A DNA stretch of 64,000 bases from Macrostomum hystrix (lineage: Eukaryota; Platyhelminthes; Macrostomidae). The notes under the pieces were generated by a model. That model worked only from the letters and a program-made list of their open reading frames with translations, did not search any database and was not told the DNA's origin. Where the stretch lies: contig CATNEN010000041.1 in assembly GCA_950097015.1 (NCBI GenBank), positions 2,645,501-2,709,500 on the forward strand. Reading direction: 5' to 3'. Made by a program: the position numbers and the translations under genes. The first letter of the stretch is position 1. Every line of letters begins with the position of its first letter. Shown piece by piece: positions 46,036 through 57,792 of the stretch.

Positions 46036-47070
46036 CTAAAGCAATTTGTTCCGAACTAAACTGATTTCACTGCCCAATAGCGACTGGAATCAAAAGTAGC
46101 ATTGCAATGCATACGACTAATTATCACAACCCGTCACCGAACGAGCTTGTTAAACTTTAAACTCGGCAGAAACTGCTCGGGGTCCAGCTAATGCCCCGGT
46201 GTTCCCAGCACAAACAATCAGTACACATGCAAGCAGGAAAACAAAGAAGCAGAAGTGGTAAGAAGCGGTTATTACCTTTCTGGTGACGCAGCGAATGAAA
46301 AGCTGGCAGAAATAGTGGAAGAAGAGCTCGGCTTTGAGGGTCCTGTCAGACAGACGAATGCGAAGCACTGCTGGCAAGGCCTGCTGAATCACAAAGTAAG
46401 GAAAGAACTGGGCGGCCCTTTAGCAGAGATGAGGCGCGCTTCTTAAAGCGTCCCTGGCGCCCACCCCGCCTCCGCTCCCATTCCTGGGTTGGCTGCCGGC
46501 CTCCTGCTCTCAACCCCAAATACGGAGCGGGCGGGTGCCTCACTTGGGGGTTACGTGTCTACACCGACCTACCCCTTGTCCGACCCCTTGCTCTCCCATC
46601 TCCCGGTCGTATCCCCCTTCACAGTATCGATTTTTTGTTTCGCTGTAAATATATCCCCACAATGACGGGATACGTGATGCGAAGTGGCGACGGACAGGGA
46701 GTTAGGTAAGATTCATGACACAGTCAGAATCAAGAAAGCATGAAAAATCTTCCTCGGACAGCAAATTTGCTTAATCATCCATTTGTTTGTGTGGTATTTA
46801 TTCAATACAAATTTTTGTTTGTAAATGTGTAATCGCATTGTAAAACCTATTTTACAACTTTGCATTGATCAATTCCAATTTAGATTCGACTTACCAAGCA
46901 TTAGAAAGTCTAAGTTTCAATCAGTATAATATAAGCATTTACTTCAGTGCGTACCAAACTTGCTATTCATTTCCCTTTCGAAATGCGAAAGCGAAAAGCA
47001 AAAATCAAGGGATGTGAATACGTGTTAAGTAAGGCCACGTTACGATGGATAAGTGTTTTATATACTAAGT
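44172..47070. other. Fascin upstream spacer
   Basis: No gene I can name. It holds a (CTG)n microsatellite near 45999-46032 and a possible minus-strand exon at 46383-46276 (listed separately). The fascin promoter and 5' UTR exons should lie here. Confidence 0.4.
46276..46383 (-). CDS. Possible unassigned exon
   Basis: A 108-bp frame bounded by gattcag and gtaata reads QALPAVLRIRLSDRTLKAEL followed by FFHYFCQLFIRCVTRK. It has coding-like composition and intact splice sites but no partner exons that I could identify, and I recognise no family. It could be a 5' exon related to fascin or chance. Confidence 0.25.
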
Positions 47071-47498
47071 ACTAGCATTTTTTTGCCCGTTGTTTTTGGG
47101 GCAGAAATTTAAAGCAAAGCAGTAAGCAATTCACGTCTCTGTATTAACTTTATAGTGAAGGTCACCATTTATTTATTAACTGCATTAATGAAAAGTGAAG
47201 AGTTTGTTTAAGGGCGTTTTAAGTAAAAAATAAGTGAAAAGTTTGTCCAAACAGCCCCCTCTTGATTACTTCTTTAGAAACATGTCTCTTAGCCACTCCT
47301 CTATACAGTCAGTGGCAGATCCAGGAATTTTGTTTTGGGGCGGTCTGTCAGGGGAGCGCCATGAGAATCACAGAGGGGGTGCCAGCGGCCGAAAAAGGGC
47401 GCCAGGAGCCAAGAAAGGGCGCCAGCGGCTGAAAAACGGGAGCCAGCGGCTGAAAAAGGGGCGCCAGCGGCCGAAAAGGGGCGCCAGTGCTGCGACTG
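47071..47498 (+). repeat. Left arm of a 428-bp inverted duplication
   Basis: It starts actagcatttttttgcccg and ends gtgctgcgactg. The reverse complement is present at 48026-48452 with only a few differences. It includes the 5' two-thirds of the hAT MITE at 47310. Confidence 0.93.
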
Positions 47499-47605
47499 TG
47501 CTGCGCCAGTGCTGCGACTGGCGCCCCTGGTGGGGGCATCTTATTCCCATGATTAAAATTTAGGGGGGCGACTGCCCCCCCGCCCCCCCCCTAAATCTGC
47601 CTCTG
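47310..47605 (+). mobile_element. hAT-type MITE with 8-bp target duplication
   Basis: Terminal inverted repeats are CAGTGGCAGATCCAGG and, at the other end, CCTAAATCTGCCTCTG. The element is flanked by the 8-bp direct repeat tatacagt at 47302-47309 and 47606-47613, the target-site signature of hAT transposons. The 296-bp interior is a run of gccagcggccgaaaaaggg-type repeats with no coding capacity. Confidence 0.9.
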
Positions 47606-47750
47606 TATACAGTATGCATGTACACGCGTATACATAAGGAAAATAGCCATGGCATAACAATAACAATGTCAAAGAAACAAAATTAAACTGTTTCAGAGTT
47701 CAGAGTTAGACAGGTCAAGGTCAATTCGTGACTACTTTTCTATTAATTGC

Positions 47751-48025
47751 TTGCGATTCGTGGCTCAGGAGCCAGAGTTGCCATTCACAGAAGCAGTGTT
47801 TAACGAGGCCCTGCTGCGCATTGAGGACAAGGTGCTGGAGTTGACCGATCGCTATCTAGATTCTTTTGGACTCCCAAAAGCAAACAGGACAGGACAACAG
47901 GACAACCTGTGCAGGGAGATGCTGCGAGAAAGAGGCTATGACCAGCTGGGACAGTTCATAGAGGAGAATGAGCCCCGACTCATGCCTGAGCAGCTAGAGG
48001 CGTACCGCGAGCTATTGTGCAGAGC
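47751..48025 (+). pseudogene. Helitron/PIF1-type helicase fragment
   Basis: An open stretch of about 90 residues includes FNEALLRIEDKVLELT, LDSFGLP and YDQLGQFIEENEPRLMPEQ, a pattern typical of Helitron-associated PIF1-like helicases just before the P-loop domain (…IED…FGLP…NEP.L..EQ..AY). It is cut off on the right by the inverted-repeat arm at 48026, before any Walker A motif, and lacks an ATG. It is a truncated transposon-derived coding fragment sitting between inverted repeats. Family assignment rests on pattern memory, not a search. Confidence 0.6.
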
Positions 48026-48452
48026 CAGTCGCAGCACTGGCGCCCCTTTTCGGCCGCTGGCGCCCCTTTTTCAGCCGCTGGCTCCCGTTTTTCAGCCGCT
48101 GGCGCCCTTTCTTGGCTCCTGGCGCCCTTTTTCGGCCGCTGGCACCCCCTCTGTGATTCTCATGGCGCTCCCCTGACAGACCGCCCCAAAACAAAATTCC
48201 TGGATCTGCCACTGACTGTATAGAGGAGTGGCTAAGAGACATGTTTCTAAAGAAGTAATCAAGAGGGGGCTGTTTGGACAAACTTTTCACTTATTTTTTA
48301 CTTAAAACGCCCTTAAACAAACTCTTCACTTTTCATTAATGCAGTTAATAAATAAATGGTGACCTTCACTATAAAGTTAATACAGAGACGTGAATTGCTT
48401 ACTGCTTTGCTTTAAATTTCTGCCCCAAAAACAACGGGCAAAAAAAGCTAGT
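48026..48452 (-). repeat. Right arm of the inverted duplication
   Basis: Reverse complement of 47071-47498. It contains only part of the hAT MITE (its cagtggcag end, reversed, near 48221), so the duplication happened after the MITE inserted and broke inside it. Confidence 0.93.
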
Positions 48453-49251
48453 ATATATATAGATAAAAGCGATCCACTTTATTATTCCGTTAAATGATTC
48501 ATTTGCATGCAAAATGTGAAGTAGATCGAGAAATGATTAGTATGCCAGTTCTCTATTTTTGTACAGTCACAAAAAATTCCCGTACTCTAAAAGTAGAGCC
48601 AAAATGTTTAGTATGAATTTTCCGGTATGATAGTTTCCATGCAATGAAAATTAAGTACTAAACTTTTTTCGCGGGTTTTTAATTCAAGATTTTAAGCGAT
48701 TTTTTTATCCAAATATTGTGAACTATATTTGAAACTTAATGTCAAATGGTACTTACTTGTATTAATCTTAAAGTAATCTTAAACTTCAAAAAGTGTATAT
48801 GCTTACAATTTTTGTTGGTAATAAATACGAATAAAATTGGTCCAATTTTTGTAGAATTTGCACACATAATTGGTAAAAAATTGGTAAAGCTTAAAAAATA
48901 TTTTAGCTTTTCACAAATATTTTTATACAATTTCAGGATCTGAATGGTACAGACATGTGTTATTTTTGAAGCCAAAAAATGAGATAAAGTGCAAATAAAA
49001 GAAAAAGTATACTATGATGTTCTCATGCTATCTGTAAGACATCCATTTGACCAGGAAACTCAAACAGTAAACTTTTTGGCACTGGAAAAATCAAACTGGT
49101 TTTGTTTTTACCTTTACCTACCAACTAAAGAGTCAGTAGTCTCATTTTTGTGCCAGTGTAAAAAATATGTGTATATATGAAAGTATATATAAAATGATAC
49201 ATAAAAATTAAAAATTAGCCACTAGCTTATTAACTAAGCTTCTAAGTAATT
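48453..49251. other. AT-rich spacer
   Basis: No gene or repeat array recognised; open frames here are short and AT-driven. Confidence 0.5.
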
Positions 49252-49595
49252 TTTAGCAATAATAGCTGCAATCATTTGGTGACACTAGACCTGCAGCCAG
49301 CAAGGAGGCAATTCAGCCTATTTTGTTGACTCCTGAGCACACCCCAAACACAGACACTGTATGCAGGCACACACTCACATAGGTATGTACATCTGTCCTA
49401 GATTTCTCATTGTCAGGCAGTTTATACTTTCACTGTGCCTAGGACATGGGCCTCAATGGCATAAAAGGCACAATAAGTCCCCAAACCTTCTCTCGATGTC
49501 TGCACCCCAAATAAATGTGGCCTCACTGTGGAATTGAGCTCGGGGGACCTTGGTGCAAGTGACTAACAAGTTGACCACTCTGCTACTCATTACCA
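49252..49595 (-). mobile_element. SINE family A (copy 3), full length, reverse
   Basis: Read on the minus strand: A-box-like tagcagagtgg, B-box agctcaattcc, atttggggtgcag, gatgagaaatctaggacag, gtgctcaggagtcaac, attgcctccttgctggctg. The order is the same as in copy 1. Confidence 0.85.
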
Positions 49596-49915
49596 ATCAT
49601 TTTCAAATTCAGAAAAAAACAAAACAATTCGAAAACAAAAATGCTCCTTAATAGTGGCATTTATTAAATAAGCTAAAAAAATTGAATACTCATCTAGTGA
49701 CAAAATTATTTATTTGTGTAAAGATAGCAAATAATGTTTTTGATTTTGTGTGCTTGCATTAAAAGGAATATAAAAAATGTATATAAAAATATAATTTCCT
49801 GTTCACTGCCAAAATTAATTTCCAGTCGCCAAGCAAAGGTGAACTGGCCACTCAGTCACCCAGCACCAGCAGCAGCCAGGCAGCAGTCGCACCTCCCCCC
49901 AGCCAGAGCCAGCCA

Positions 49916-50689
49916 ATGCGCAGCCAAGCCAACGGCGGCAGCGGCATCGAGGGAGGCGCCGCCTGGGAGGCTGCTAGGCGGCGGGCGCGCCAGCTGGAGT
50001 CGGCACTGGATCGCCAGCTGGTGGAACTGGCCAGCTGCTGGCGACACAGTGATGCGGCCTCTGATGATAGGGGCGACTCACACGACGCCGAAGTTGAGCG
50101 GCTGCTCGGCGAGCTGGAGGTCTGCCACCAGCGCATGGCCGCCGCTACCGCCGAGGCCGCCGCCGCCGCCAGGGTTGGAGGCAGCTGGGGTCGCCACTGG
50201 CAGCTACAGCGGCACCGCGACACCCTGGCCGAATACCGGCGCGAGTGGCTCCGTGTTGGCCGCCGTTGCTGGGCGGCTGCCACCGCTGCCGCAGTAGCCG
50301 CTGTGGCAGCGGCTTCCTCAGTGACTGCCATCGGAGACTTTAATGACTCGGCCTCGCCGCCGCCGTCTCCACCACCGCCCCAGTCGATGCACCAACAGCT
50401 GCAGCAATCGCAGGCGACTTCCAAGGTGCGCCAGGATGCCACCCTCATCGAAATCGGCGTCTGCGTTGATCCCGACAACGATTCTGCCGACTCGTTGCTG
50501 TCAACACCGTCACAACAACAGCAGCCTCTGTCCTGGCCCTGTCCACAGGATCTTCTGCGTCGCCTTGTCTGGCGTCGAGCTGGTCGCCGGCTTCGAGGGC
50601 CTCGCCGACCACGTGACGCAGCCGCCGCATGTGTTGGAGCCGCCTGTTTGCTCATGCTAATGCTGGCGTACGTGTTTCTATTCAGGTGA
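49916..50689 (+). CDS. GOSR1: Golgi SNARE, GOSR1/GS28-like
   Basis: GOSR1 is a Qb-SNARE of ER-Golgi and intra-Golgi transport. The N-terminal WEAARRRARQLESALDRQL matches the family's first helix (W..LRKQARQLE.ELD.KL); QRHRDTLAEYRREW matches the conserved LQRHRDIL.DYT.EF; and the protein ends with a basic patch (RRPRD) and a single C-terminal anchor ACVGAACLLMLMLAYVFLF, as in GS28. It is 257 aa, family about 250. The stretch that should hold the SNARE heptads (~residues 150-225) is low complexity (Ser/Pro/Gln) with only LIE and a few positions alignable. Single coding exon; an acceptor-like tttccag at 49825 lies upstream, so the 5' UTR may be spliced. GC-rich like its neighbours. Confidence 0.72.
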   Translation: MRSQANGGSGIEGGAAWEAARRRARQLESALDRQLVELASCWRHSDAASDDRGDSHDAEVERLLGELEVCHQRMAAATAEAAAAARVGGSWGRHWQLQRHRDTLAEYRREWLRVGRRCWAAATAAAVAAVAAASSVTAIGDFNDSASPPPSPPPPQSMHQQLQQSQATSKVRQDATLIEIGVCVDPDNDSADSLLSTPSQQQQPLSWPCPQDLLRRLVWRRAGRRLRGPRRPRDAAAACVGAACLLMLMLAYVFLFR

Positions 50690-52317
50690 CCTGCACCAGT
50701 CTCTTGGTAGCTTCTACATCTCTTCCCGCAGAATCCTGCTGTCTGATTCATCCGCACAGATTGTATCGTGTTTGCGATTGCTCGTTTGTTATTCACATTT
50801 CTCTTACGGTGGTACATTGCCAGCTTGTTTATTACAGACTTGGTTAGGCCGCTACCAGCAGTGAGTAGCTGCCATGTGGAATGACGGCTATTCTAGTTGT
50901 ATTGCTTTCGGAACCCCAAGCCCTGTGCCTATAAAGCCATGTCTGTGTTGCACCTTCTCGCCTTAAGCTGCTTTTCAAAGCCACGATGGGGGCATTCTCT
51001 GTTTGTGACGCGCATTTCTTATCCCACCTCTTATCCAATGCCCCAGAAGCCATCAGTCGCTCAGTTTTTCTTGTATAGACGCGATGCATCAGGCTTTGGT
51101 CGCCTGCGTGTACATAGTGTGTGCCAGTGTCAGTGTTCGACAGTTTTTATTTCCCTTGTAAGAATAGAAAATGGTGACCTTGTTTTTGTGAAAGAATTTA
51201 TTATGCTCATTCTCAATGCCATGCTAAGCACAGAGTTGGAGCAGTTCTTAGCGAGTCAGTGGTCAGTTCTTGATGCTGTCAGATGGAGGCTATAATGCTT
51301 AGAGTAAATTAAGACCCTCTAAAATCGGAGTGGTTCCCTGGCCACCATCCAACAATGCTTATCTACCTGGCATAATCTTATGTATTATCCTGCCATCAAT
51401 ATCCATTTTGTTTCAGATTGATTATTTTGCTCGCGGTTGCAGGTCACAAAAACTGTTAGGTTTTGTTTTGTTATCTATGCTATTTTCTTCTCCAGTACAA
51501 TGCGAACAATTGCTGATGTAGCCGTATTTACGCATCTTTTATCCTGCAACCTGGCCGCCTTTTACTAGGCCAGCCTCTGCTCAAAGCTCACCTCAATACT
51601 ATGTACAATGCTGATATCATCCATGAGTGTCAGCAGCAGATTCTGAACAAAGCTGAGCTACTCCTTGATGCTACCGCGCGTGTCTATTGGCGCTGGTCGA
51701 GGACTTTGTGATTACCGAATAAATAACAGCCAACTGGATTTCTTCCGACTAAGCGCTGCCACCCGTGGTTTACTTAGCTTGACATCACTCCTGGCAAGGA
51801 CTTGAGACTTACAAACTTTTAACGTGACTGGGACTGCTTATAGTAAGAACAGATTCAAGAACCTAATGAGAAGCCGAATAAACATGTTGCTAAGAAATCC
51901 AATGGCCAACTATCTGTGCCCAGTCAAGGAATAAAGGCAGCAAAAGTTTGTATTTCAATTGCACAGTCTGGCAATAATTTGAAAACGCTTGATTTAAGAA
52001 AGTGCAGATGATAAAAAACACGAGGCATCTGCTCAATAAACATGGCGGCTGTGGACTACAATCAACTAGCTAATTAATAGAAAAACATCAGCAAGCAGCT
52101 CACAATTTCACGGGTAGCAGCACCTGGCAACTATGGGATCACGGGTTACAAGACAATCAGATCATGCTGAATAGGCTAAGCGAAACGACCAATCATAGAT
52201 CCTGAAATTCCAAAGTGTCTCTGTTGTTAGGCCTCTCAATCCATTGGATGGCCCCTTGGGCACTACAAACTGCAGCCGATCGGGTTGCAGATGGAATTGA
52301 CTAAACAGCCCAGCAGC
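50690..52317. other. 3' flank of the SNARE gene and of HSD17B10
   Basis: The convergent space between the two genes. An AATAAA at about 51719 could serve the plus-strand gene. Open frames in this stretch do not look like known proteins. Confidence 0.4.
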
Positions 52318-53967
52318 TCAGGGCATCATCCTGAGCGCTCCATCCAGCCGGATGCACTCCCCGTTGAGCATGGGATTTGTGATGATGGCCTCGACCAGGT
52401 GGGCATACTCAGCCGGGTCGCCGAGGCGTTGCGGGAAGGGCACGTTGGCCGCAAGCAGCTTGCGTGCCTTCTCGGGAAGCTTTGCCAGCAGCGGCGTATC
52501 GAACAGGCCTGCGGGAAAGCGACGGGCATCACTAAGTTACTAGGCATCACTAAGGACAACCAGGTATCACTAGGCCTCTAGATAGCTGCTAAACACTCAC
52601 CCGGCGCGATGGTGACAACTCGGATGCCGATGGGGCTAAGGTCCCTGGCCATGGGCAGGGTAAGGCCCACAATGGCGCCCTTGCTGGCTGAGTAGGCCAC
52701 CTGGCCCACCTGACCATCATAGGCGGCCACGGAAGCCGTGTTGATCAGCACGCCGCGGGCACCGTCCTCATTGGGCTCATTCTTGGCCATGAGCTGGGCG
52801 GACAGGCGGCAGACGTTAAAAGTGCCGAAGGTGTTTACCTCCAGCACTCTGGCGAAGTCCTTCAGCGGGTGTACGGCGTCCTTGTTCCAGTTGTAGGTAC
52901 GCTGGGCAATGCCGATGCCGGCGCAGTTGACGGCCACATCCAGGCCACCGAACTGCTTGACGATGGCGGCCAGGGCGTCTCCCACCTGCTTCTCGCAGGT
53001 GACGTCGGTCTTGTGAAATGCGGCGCCTTTAGGCACGCTGTCCTGGCCGGCCACATCGCAGGCCATGACGCGAGCGCCGCCCTCTAGCAGGCGCTTCACT
53101 GTGGCGCCGCCGAGGCCGGAGCCACCGCCAGTGACCAGCACGCGAAGACCCTGGCGAGAAGTGGCATGTCGGCTGGTTTAGGAATTGGCTTACACACAGT
53201 GCATGAAAGCTTTACGGGGTAGTTATTTCAATCATTCTGCACCTGTGCTGTGCTAAACATGTTAGTAGCAATACTGACTCAGGTCGTATAAGCACATAGA
53301 ATGGCATAGAAGCCAAAGCAACGTCAGCACTCAGTTTTAAAATTAACAGGGATTGTAGCCTTGTGGTTAGTGCGTCGGACTCACGACTTCAAAGTCGGAG
53401 GTTCGATTCTCGACACTACTGGAACAATTTGTGTCCTTTAGCAAGACACGGAACTCTGCATTGCTTCAATTCACCCATTAAATGGGTACCAGCATTAGCT
53501 GGGGTAATTGAGGGTGGGTGTGGCGTCCCCCCAGTCCATGGACTGAACAGTTGTATGCAGCCTTCAGATGCACTGCGCAATAGCTGTGACTGTGCTGTCG
53601 GCTGCACATCTGGCCCTATTGGGGCAGGTGCAATCAATTATTATTTTTTAGATAAATTAAACGAACTTTGACTATTGTAGAACGTGGCTGAAAAACCATG
53701 CCACTATTCTTAACCCAAACTAAATCACACATAGTTACTCGTTGTCAACAAAAAAGCACTTATCTTAATATTGCTAAGATCATGCTTTTCCTTTCACTCT
53801 CATTTATTGTAACTTTTGATAACATCGATATATATTTATTTCAGACATTGACTCTACTTATAATTAATATATTTAGTACATGCAGAATGTATCTGCAATT
53901 AAAGTGCAATATTTGATGAGATGCAAAACATTAAACTTACCTTCACAGAATGAACTATATGAGCCAT
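52318..53967 (-). CDS. HSD17B10: 3-hydroxyacyl-CoA dehydrogenase type 2 (17beta-HSD10)
   Basis: A mitochondrial short-chain dehydrogenase acting in isoleucine and branched-chain fatty-acid breakdown; in animals it is also a subunit of mitochondrial RNase P. Exons: 53967-53941 (27 bp, MAHIVHSVK), 53150-52601, 52508-52318; total 768 bp, 255 aa against 261 in human. The SDR cofactor motif is [13 protein letters not shown]-type NCAGIG, the catalytic Ser in [12 protein letters not shown] and YSASK (Tyr-x-x-x-Lys) are all present, as is the family's long insertion ([10 protein letters not shown]). The C-terminus [12 protein letters not shown] matches the human end. The tiny first exon aligns with the human start (…SVKGL). 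The first intron contains a SINE. Confidence 0.96.
53346..53648 (+). mobile_element. tRNA-derived SINE, family B (copy 2), full length
   Basis: The head gtagccttgtggttagtgcg plus the B-box ggttcgattct gives a pol III promoter. The body has tcctttagcaagacac (like the leader after the tRNA region in many animal SINEs), gggtaccagcattagctggg, and a 3' segment ctgtcggctgcacatctggc...ggggcaggtgcaat with a T/A-rich tail. It lies in HSD17B10 intron 1. Confidence 0.88.
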
Positions 53968-54324
53968 AATATTGTAAACCCTTTAGGAAGTAATGACTGC
54001 AATAAGGAGAAATGTGTTATAAGAGTCTTCAAGCAAATCAGAAAGCTTTCTACAAGTATGTTACCCTAGCATAGAGGCCAGAACATATAACTGCATTAGT
54101 TTATTAACCATTCGTTTGAATATTGAACTTAATATACAAAAAAATAATGTCATTCATAGCTAGTAAAAAATGTGTATAAAATATTATACAGCCTATAAGG
54201 AATGAAAGATAAGAACTAAGAGTATAAATAGGTTCCTTAAAACTTTCAATTTACAAATGTACATCCAGATTTGACACTCCACAATCAAAACATAAAAATA
54301 GGGCCTAGGCCTAATGGCTAGTCA

Positions 54325-54480
54325 CATTGTCATCCACATGTATGAGTATACAGAATAAAATGCTGAATTTGGGGTTTGCAATCCACATGTATGAGTATAC
54401 AGAGTAAAATGCTGAATTTGGGGTTTGCAATCCACATGTATGAGTATACAGAGTAAAATGCTGAATTTGGGGTTTGCATA
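54325..54480 (+). repeat. 49-bp tandem repeat, three copies
   Basis: Three near-identical copies of atccacatgtatgagtatac plus about 29 bases ending ggggtttgca, immediately left of the MITE at 54525. Confidence 0.92.
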
Positions 54481-54524
54481 AAGCCAGGAGGCTTGGAAAG
54501 ATGAGCAAAGTTATTACAATAAAC

Positions 54525-54809
54525 CAGGGGTTGGCAAACTCCATGTCTCATCTCTCCGCTGTCTCATCTCTCCCATGTCTCATCTCTCCGCTGTCTCATC
54601 TCTCCTCAGTCTCATCTCTCCCATGCCTCCCATCTCTCCTCAGTCTTGTCTCTCCCGTGTCTCATCTCTCCACTGTCTCATCTCTCCTCAGTCTCGTCTC
54701 TCCCGTGCCTCATCTGTCCCCTATCTCATCTTTCTACAGTCAATGCGGCCCGCTGCTGTCTTTTAGGTTCTCTTTTTGGCCCACTAGCTAATAAGTTTGC
54801 GGACCCCTG
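54525..54809 (+). mobile_element. hAT-type MITE with 8-bp target duplication
   Basis: Ends are CAGGGGTTGGCAAACT and AGTTTGCGGACCCCTG (14 of 16 complementary), flanked by the 8-bp direct repeat caataaac at 54517-54524 and 54810-54817. The 285-bp interior is a CT-rich repeat (gtctcatctctcc), with no coding capacity. Confidence 0.93.
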
Positions 54810-54817
54810 CAATAAAC

Positions 54818-56983
54818 TATAGAAAATACTCATATATATACATTGCTTTCTACTTTATACTACTCAACTACTGTAAGTAGAGAAAACTTAAATATAGCAC
54901 TTTATGACACGGATTGAAAAGAGACAAGTATGTATGTCAATATGGTTGCCAAATAAGGAATAAAATTCAATCAATTATTCTTAACATATTCACTATAAAG
55001 ACAAATGAAGTCCTAAGAAGTGATACAAATGTATTTTTGTTTGTTAATTTTTGCTCAAACACGAAAATAATATTGTTTGTAAAATTATATTTTGCTTGTA
55101 TTGTTTCACTTCACAAGAAAATTAAATATGTTGCTTCCTTTGGACGTTGGATACTTTATTTAAAAGCTACAAGTATACCTGAAAGTTTGTGTCAACATGC
55201 ATGGGAGGGACAATTTTAGCATTTAGAAACATATTCTACTAGATTTGCCATTATTATAGTTAATGTGGGAGCTGACAAATTGACTACCACAAGCAACTTT
55301 GTTATAACACCTGTTGAATTTGTTAGTTAGGCCTAGGGCTGCACAAATAAACAAAAGGCAAAAGACACTGGGTAAAGTGTCAAGTGTTAGAAGCATTGAG
55401 TGTTTAGAAACAAAAAATTCTATTTGTGCTTATAAACTTGGTAATTTATTAAAAAATAATTTAAATCAAAGAATGTATTATGTGAAAAATAAATAAATAA
55501 ACAAAAATACATTAGCTAGTGCCAAAGAAGAATATATGCTCCTTAGTATATAAGTATATATAGGCCTAGCTATAAGACAATGGCTTTAGTTGCTTGCTTT
55601 ATAAAGACATAGTAGGCCCTATAGTCCACTGACTGCTTAAACTTTAAACAAAAATTTATTTTAGTAAAACAATTAAAATAGTTCAATATATTTAAAACTA
55701 AATTGTTTACTTTTTAAACTGGTTTCTTTATATTTATAATGCTTATGTTTAGGCCTATTACTATCTTAGCTCACATTGCCATTTCTTATCCTTTCTTGTC
55801 TTCTCTCCTCAGTCCCTTCTTTTTTTCTTCTCCTGTCCTACACTTCTTTTTTCTTTTCCTCTTGTCTTGTGTCTTTGCTAGTGTCTATCCCCATTCATTT
55901 TCTTGTTGTCATCCTTCTATTCTTTTGCTTTCATCCCTTCTTTTTACTATTTTCTAGTACTTGTGTTTTCCTTAACTACCTGTTTTACCTTCTAGATTTG
56001 CTTCTGCATACCCTTGTTTACAGAAATTTATTAAATGCAATTTTTGTAACTCTTACTAATCAATTCAGTTCTTGTGCATTTCGAAACATTTCTTGCTTGT
56101 TTCAACCTCACTTTTTCTAGTTGGTTTTAACCTTTAGTAGTTTTGACTTTTTTTTAGCCTACTTAATTGCAGAGACCTAAGGCACACACAAGCGCAGGAA
56201 CAGCAAGCCCCTAGGCCGGCGAACTAGGCGGGACTCACCCATTGCATCATCTAGACCCTTGGACATAGGCACTTCATACACAGCACCAAGCCAAGCGGGG
56301 AAGGGGGCAGCAGCCATAGTGTCTCTTACCCCAGGCCCACATATGCATAGAGCTAACAAAACCAGGGGAGGACTTAAATCCCTGAAGAGTAGAGACAAGA
56401 GGACCAAGCCATGCACGCAGAGGGCTTGTGAAAACTTGCCACTCAGAGCAGGCATGGCTCCCACCCCCCATAGAATGCCTCACACCTGGCCCAACGCATA
56501 TAACACAAATGCAAACAAGCTGGCATGCAAAAGCAGGGGTTAAGCTATTTTTAAATTAGCTTTGGTTGCACAGAATAAGGTGCATCTCCACAAGTCACTA
56601 CTTTGCAAACCTCCAACCAAACCCCAAAATAATCATGACTTGGAAGGAGGAATGAACCAACAACCATTGGAAAGTGAGGAAGCAACATTAGGCCTAGCCA
56701 CTGACCCACTTACCCCCATTGTAGTTTTGACTAAATTCCCTGTGTGATAAGCAGCAAGCATTTTTAACCTAAATGAATAAAAATATATCAGTTTTGGTAC
56801 TTTTTTAAATACATTAAAAATACTTTGTATAGGTCTTTACAGGCAGCTTGCCTGAGCCAAAATATCAAATCTAATCTTTTTATACAGAATCGGGAATGTA
56901 CCTTTGTTCTTACTTCTTATATAAAAAATGATAAACATCATTGTAGCGAGTCATACTGCAGTCTGCAGGATAGTGTGTAGGGC
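54818..56983. other. AT-rich spacer with a GC-richer patch
   Basis: No gene recognised. A GC-richer stretch near 56170-56540 has short frames without known motifs. Several exact TAGGCCTA palindromes occur. Confidence 0.45.
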
Positions 56984-57792
56984 CGAATACAGGACAGTTC
57001 GGTAACAGACAGTTCGGTAACAGACAGTTCGGTAACACTCAAGGACAGTTCGGTAACATACAGGAGACAGTTCGGTAACACACCGGGGACAGTTCGGTAA
57101 CAATTGAAAGTCAATAAAATCAATCTAGGTTTGTTCTAACAATGTATCTAGGTTACTATCGTTGCTAGGACACAACTGACTGATGTTACTGATGTATCTG
57201 AAACTGACACGTCATTTAGAGTGTGCAAGTAGGTTAAAGGCTCGTTCAAAGGGATGTACAAAGGGATGAAAAATTAGTGCAAATTGTGTGATCACACGAA
57301 ATTTGGCCTCACTTGATGACTGTATGAATGGGCCTTAAGTGTGCTAGTTGGCTGCTGAAATACGATTTATTGTAGCATTGATATCAATATACAAGAATTG
57401 TATTATATCAGCATCAACATGAACTGCAGCAACTGCAGTTGACGCTTGACTTGTTGCTTGACTCGCAAGTTTCATTTTAGTTTTTAGTTTTAACGTTTTA
57501 TTTTTTATTTGACGCCCAAATGTGAAATATGTAACATGCAAAATGCAACCTCATACTCATATTTCGAAAAGCTAAATATGGTTCGAAGTGCTATTGACTT
57601 TACTTTGTAACTTTACCAAACTAAATATAAAATAATTTCGCAAAAAACCCTTCCGATCCAGTTTAATCAATTGTTACCGAACTGTCCCTTGATATGTTAC
57701 CGAACTGTCCCTTGATATGTTACCGAACTGTCCTGTGGTGTTACCGAACTGTCTGTTACCGAATTGTCTGTTACCGAATTGTCCTGTTACCG
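56984..57792 (+). mobile_element. Foldback-type element with subterminal GTTACCGAACTGTCC repeats
   Basis: Both ends carry about six copies of acagttcggtaac, in direct orientation on the left (57000-57100) and reversed on the right (57670-57790). Outer ends CGAATACAGGACAG and (reversed) CGGTAACAGGACAA match. The element is flanked by the direct repeat tagggc at 56978-56983 and 57793-57798. The 809-bp element has no transposase frame. Confidence 0.85.

Noticed and set aside
49852..50817. Minus-strand 321-codon frame opposite the SNARE gene
   Set aside because: Arg/Ser/Ala-rich antisense of a GC-rich exon, whereas the plus frame has recognisable GS28 motifs and a tail anchor.
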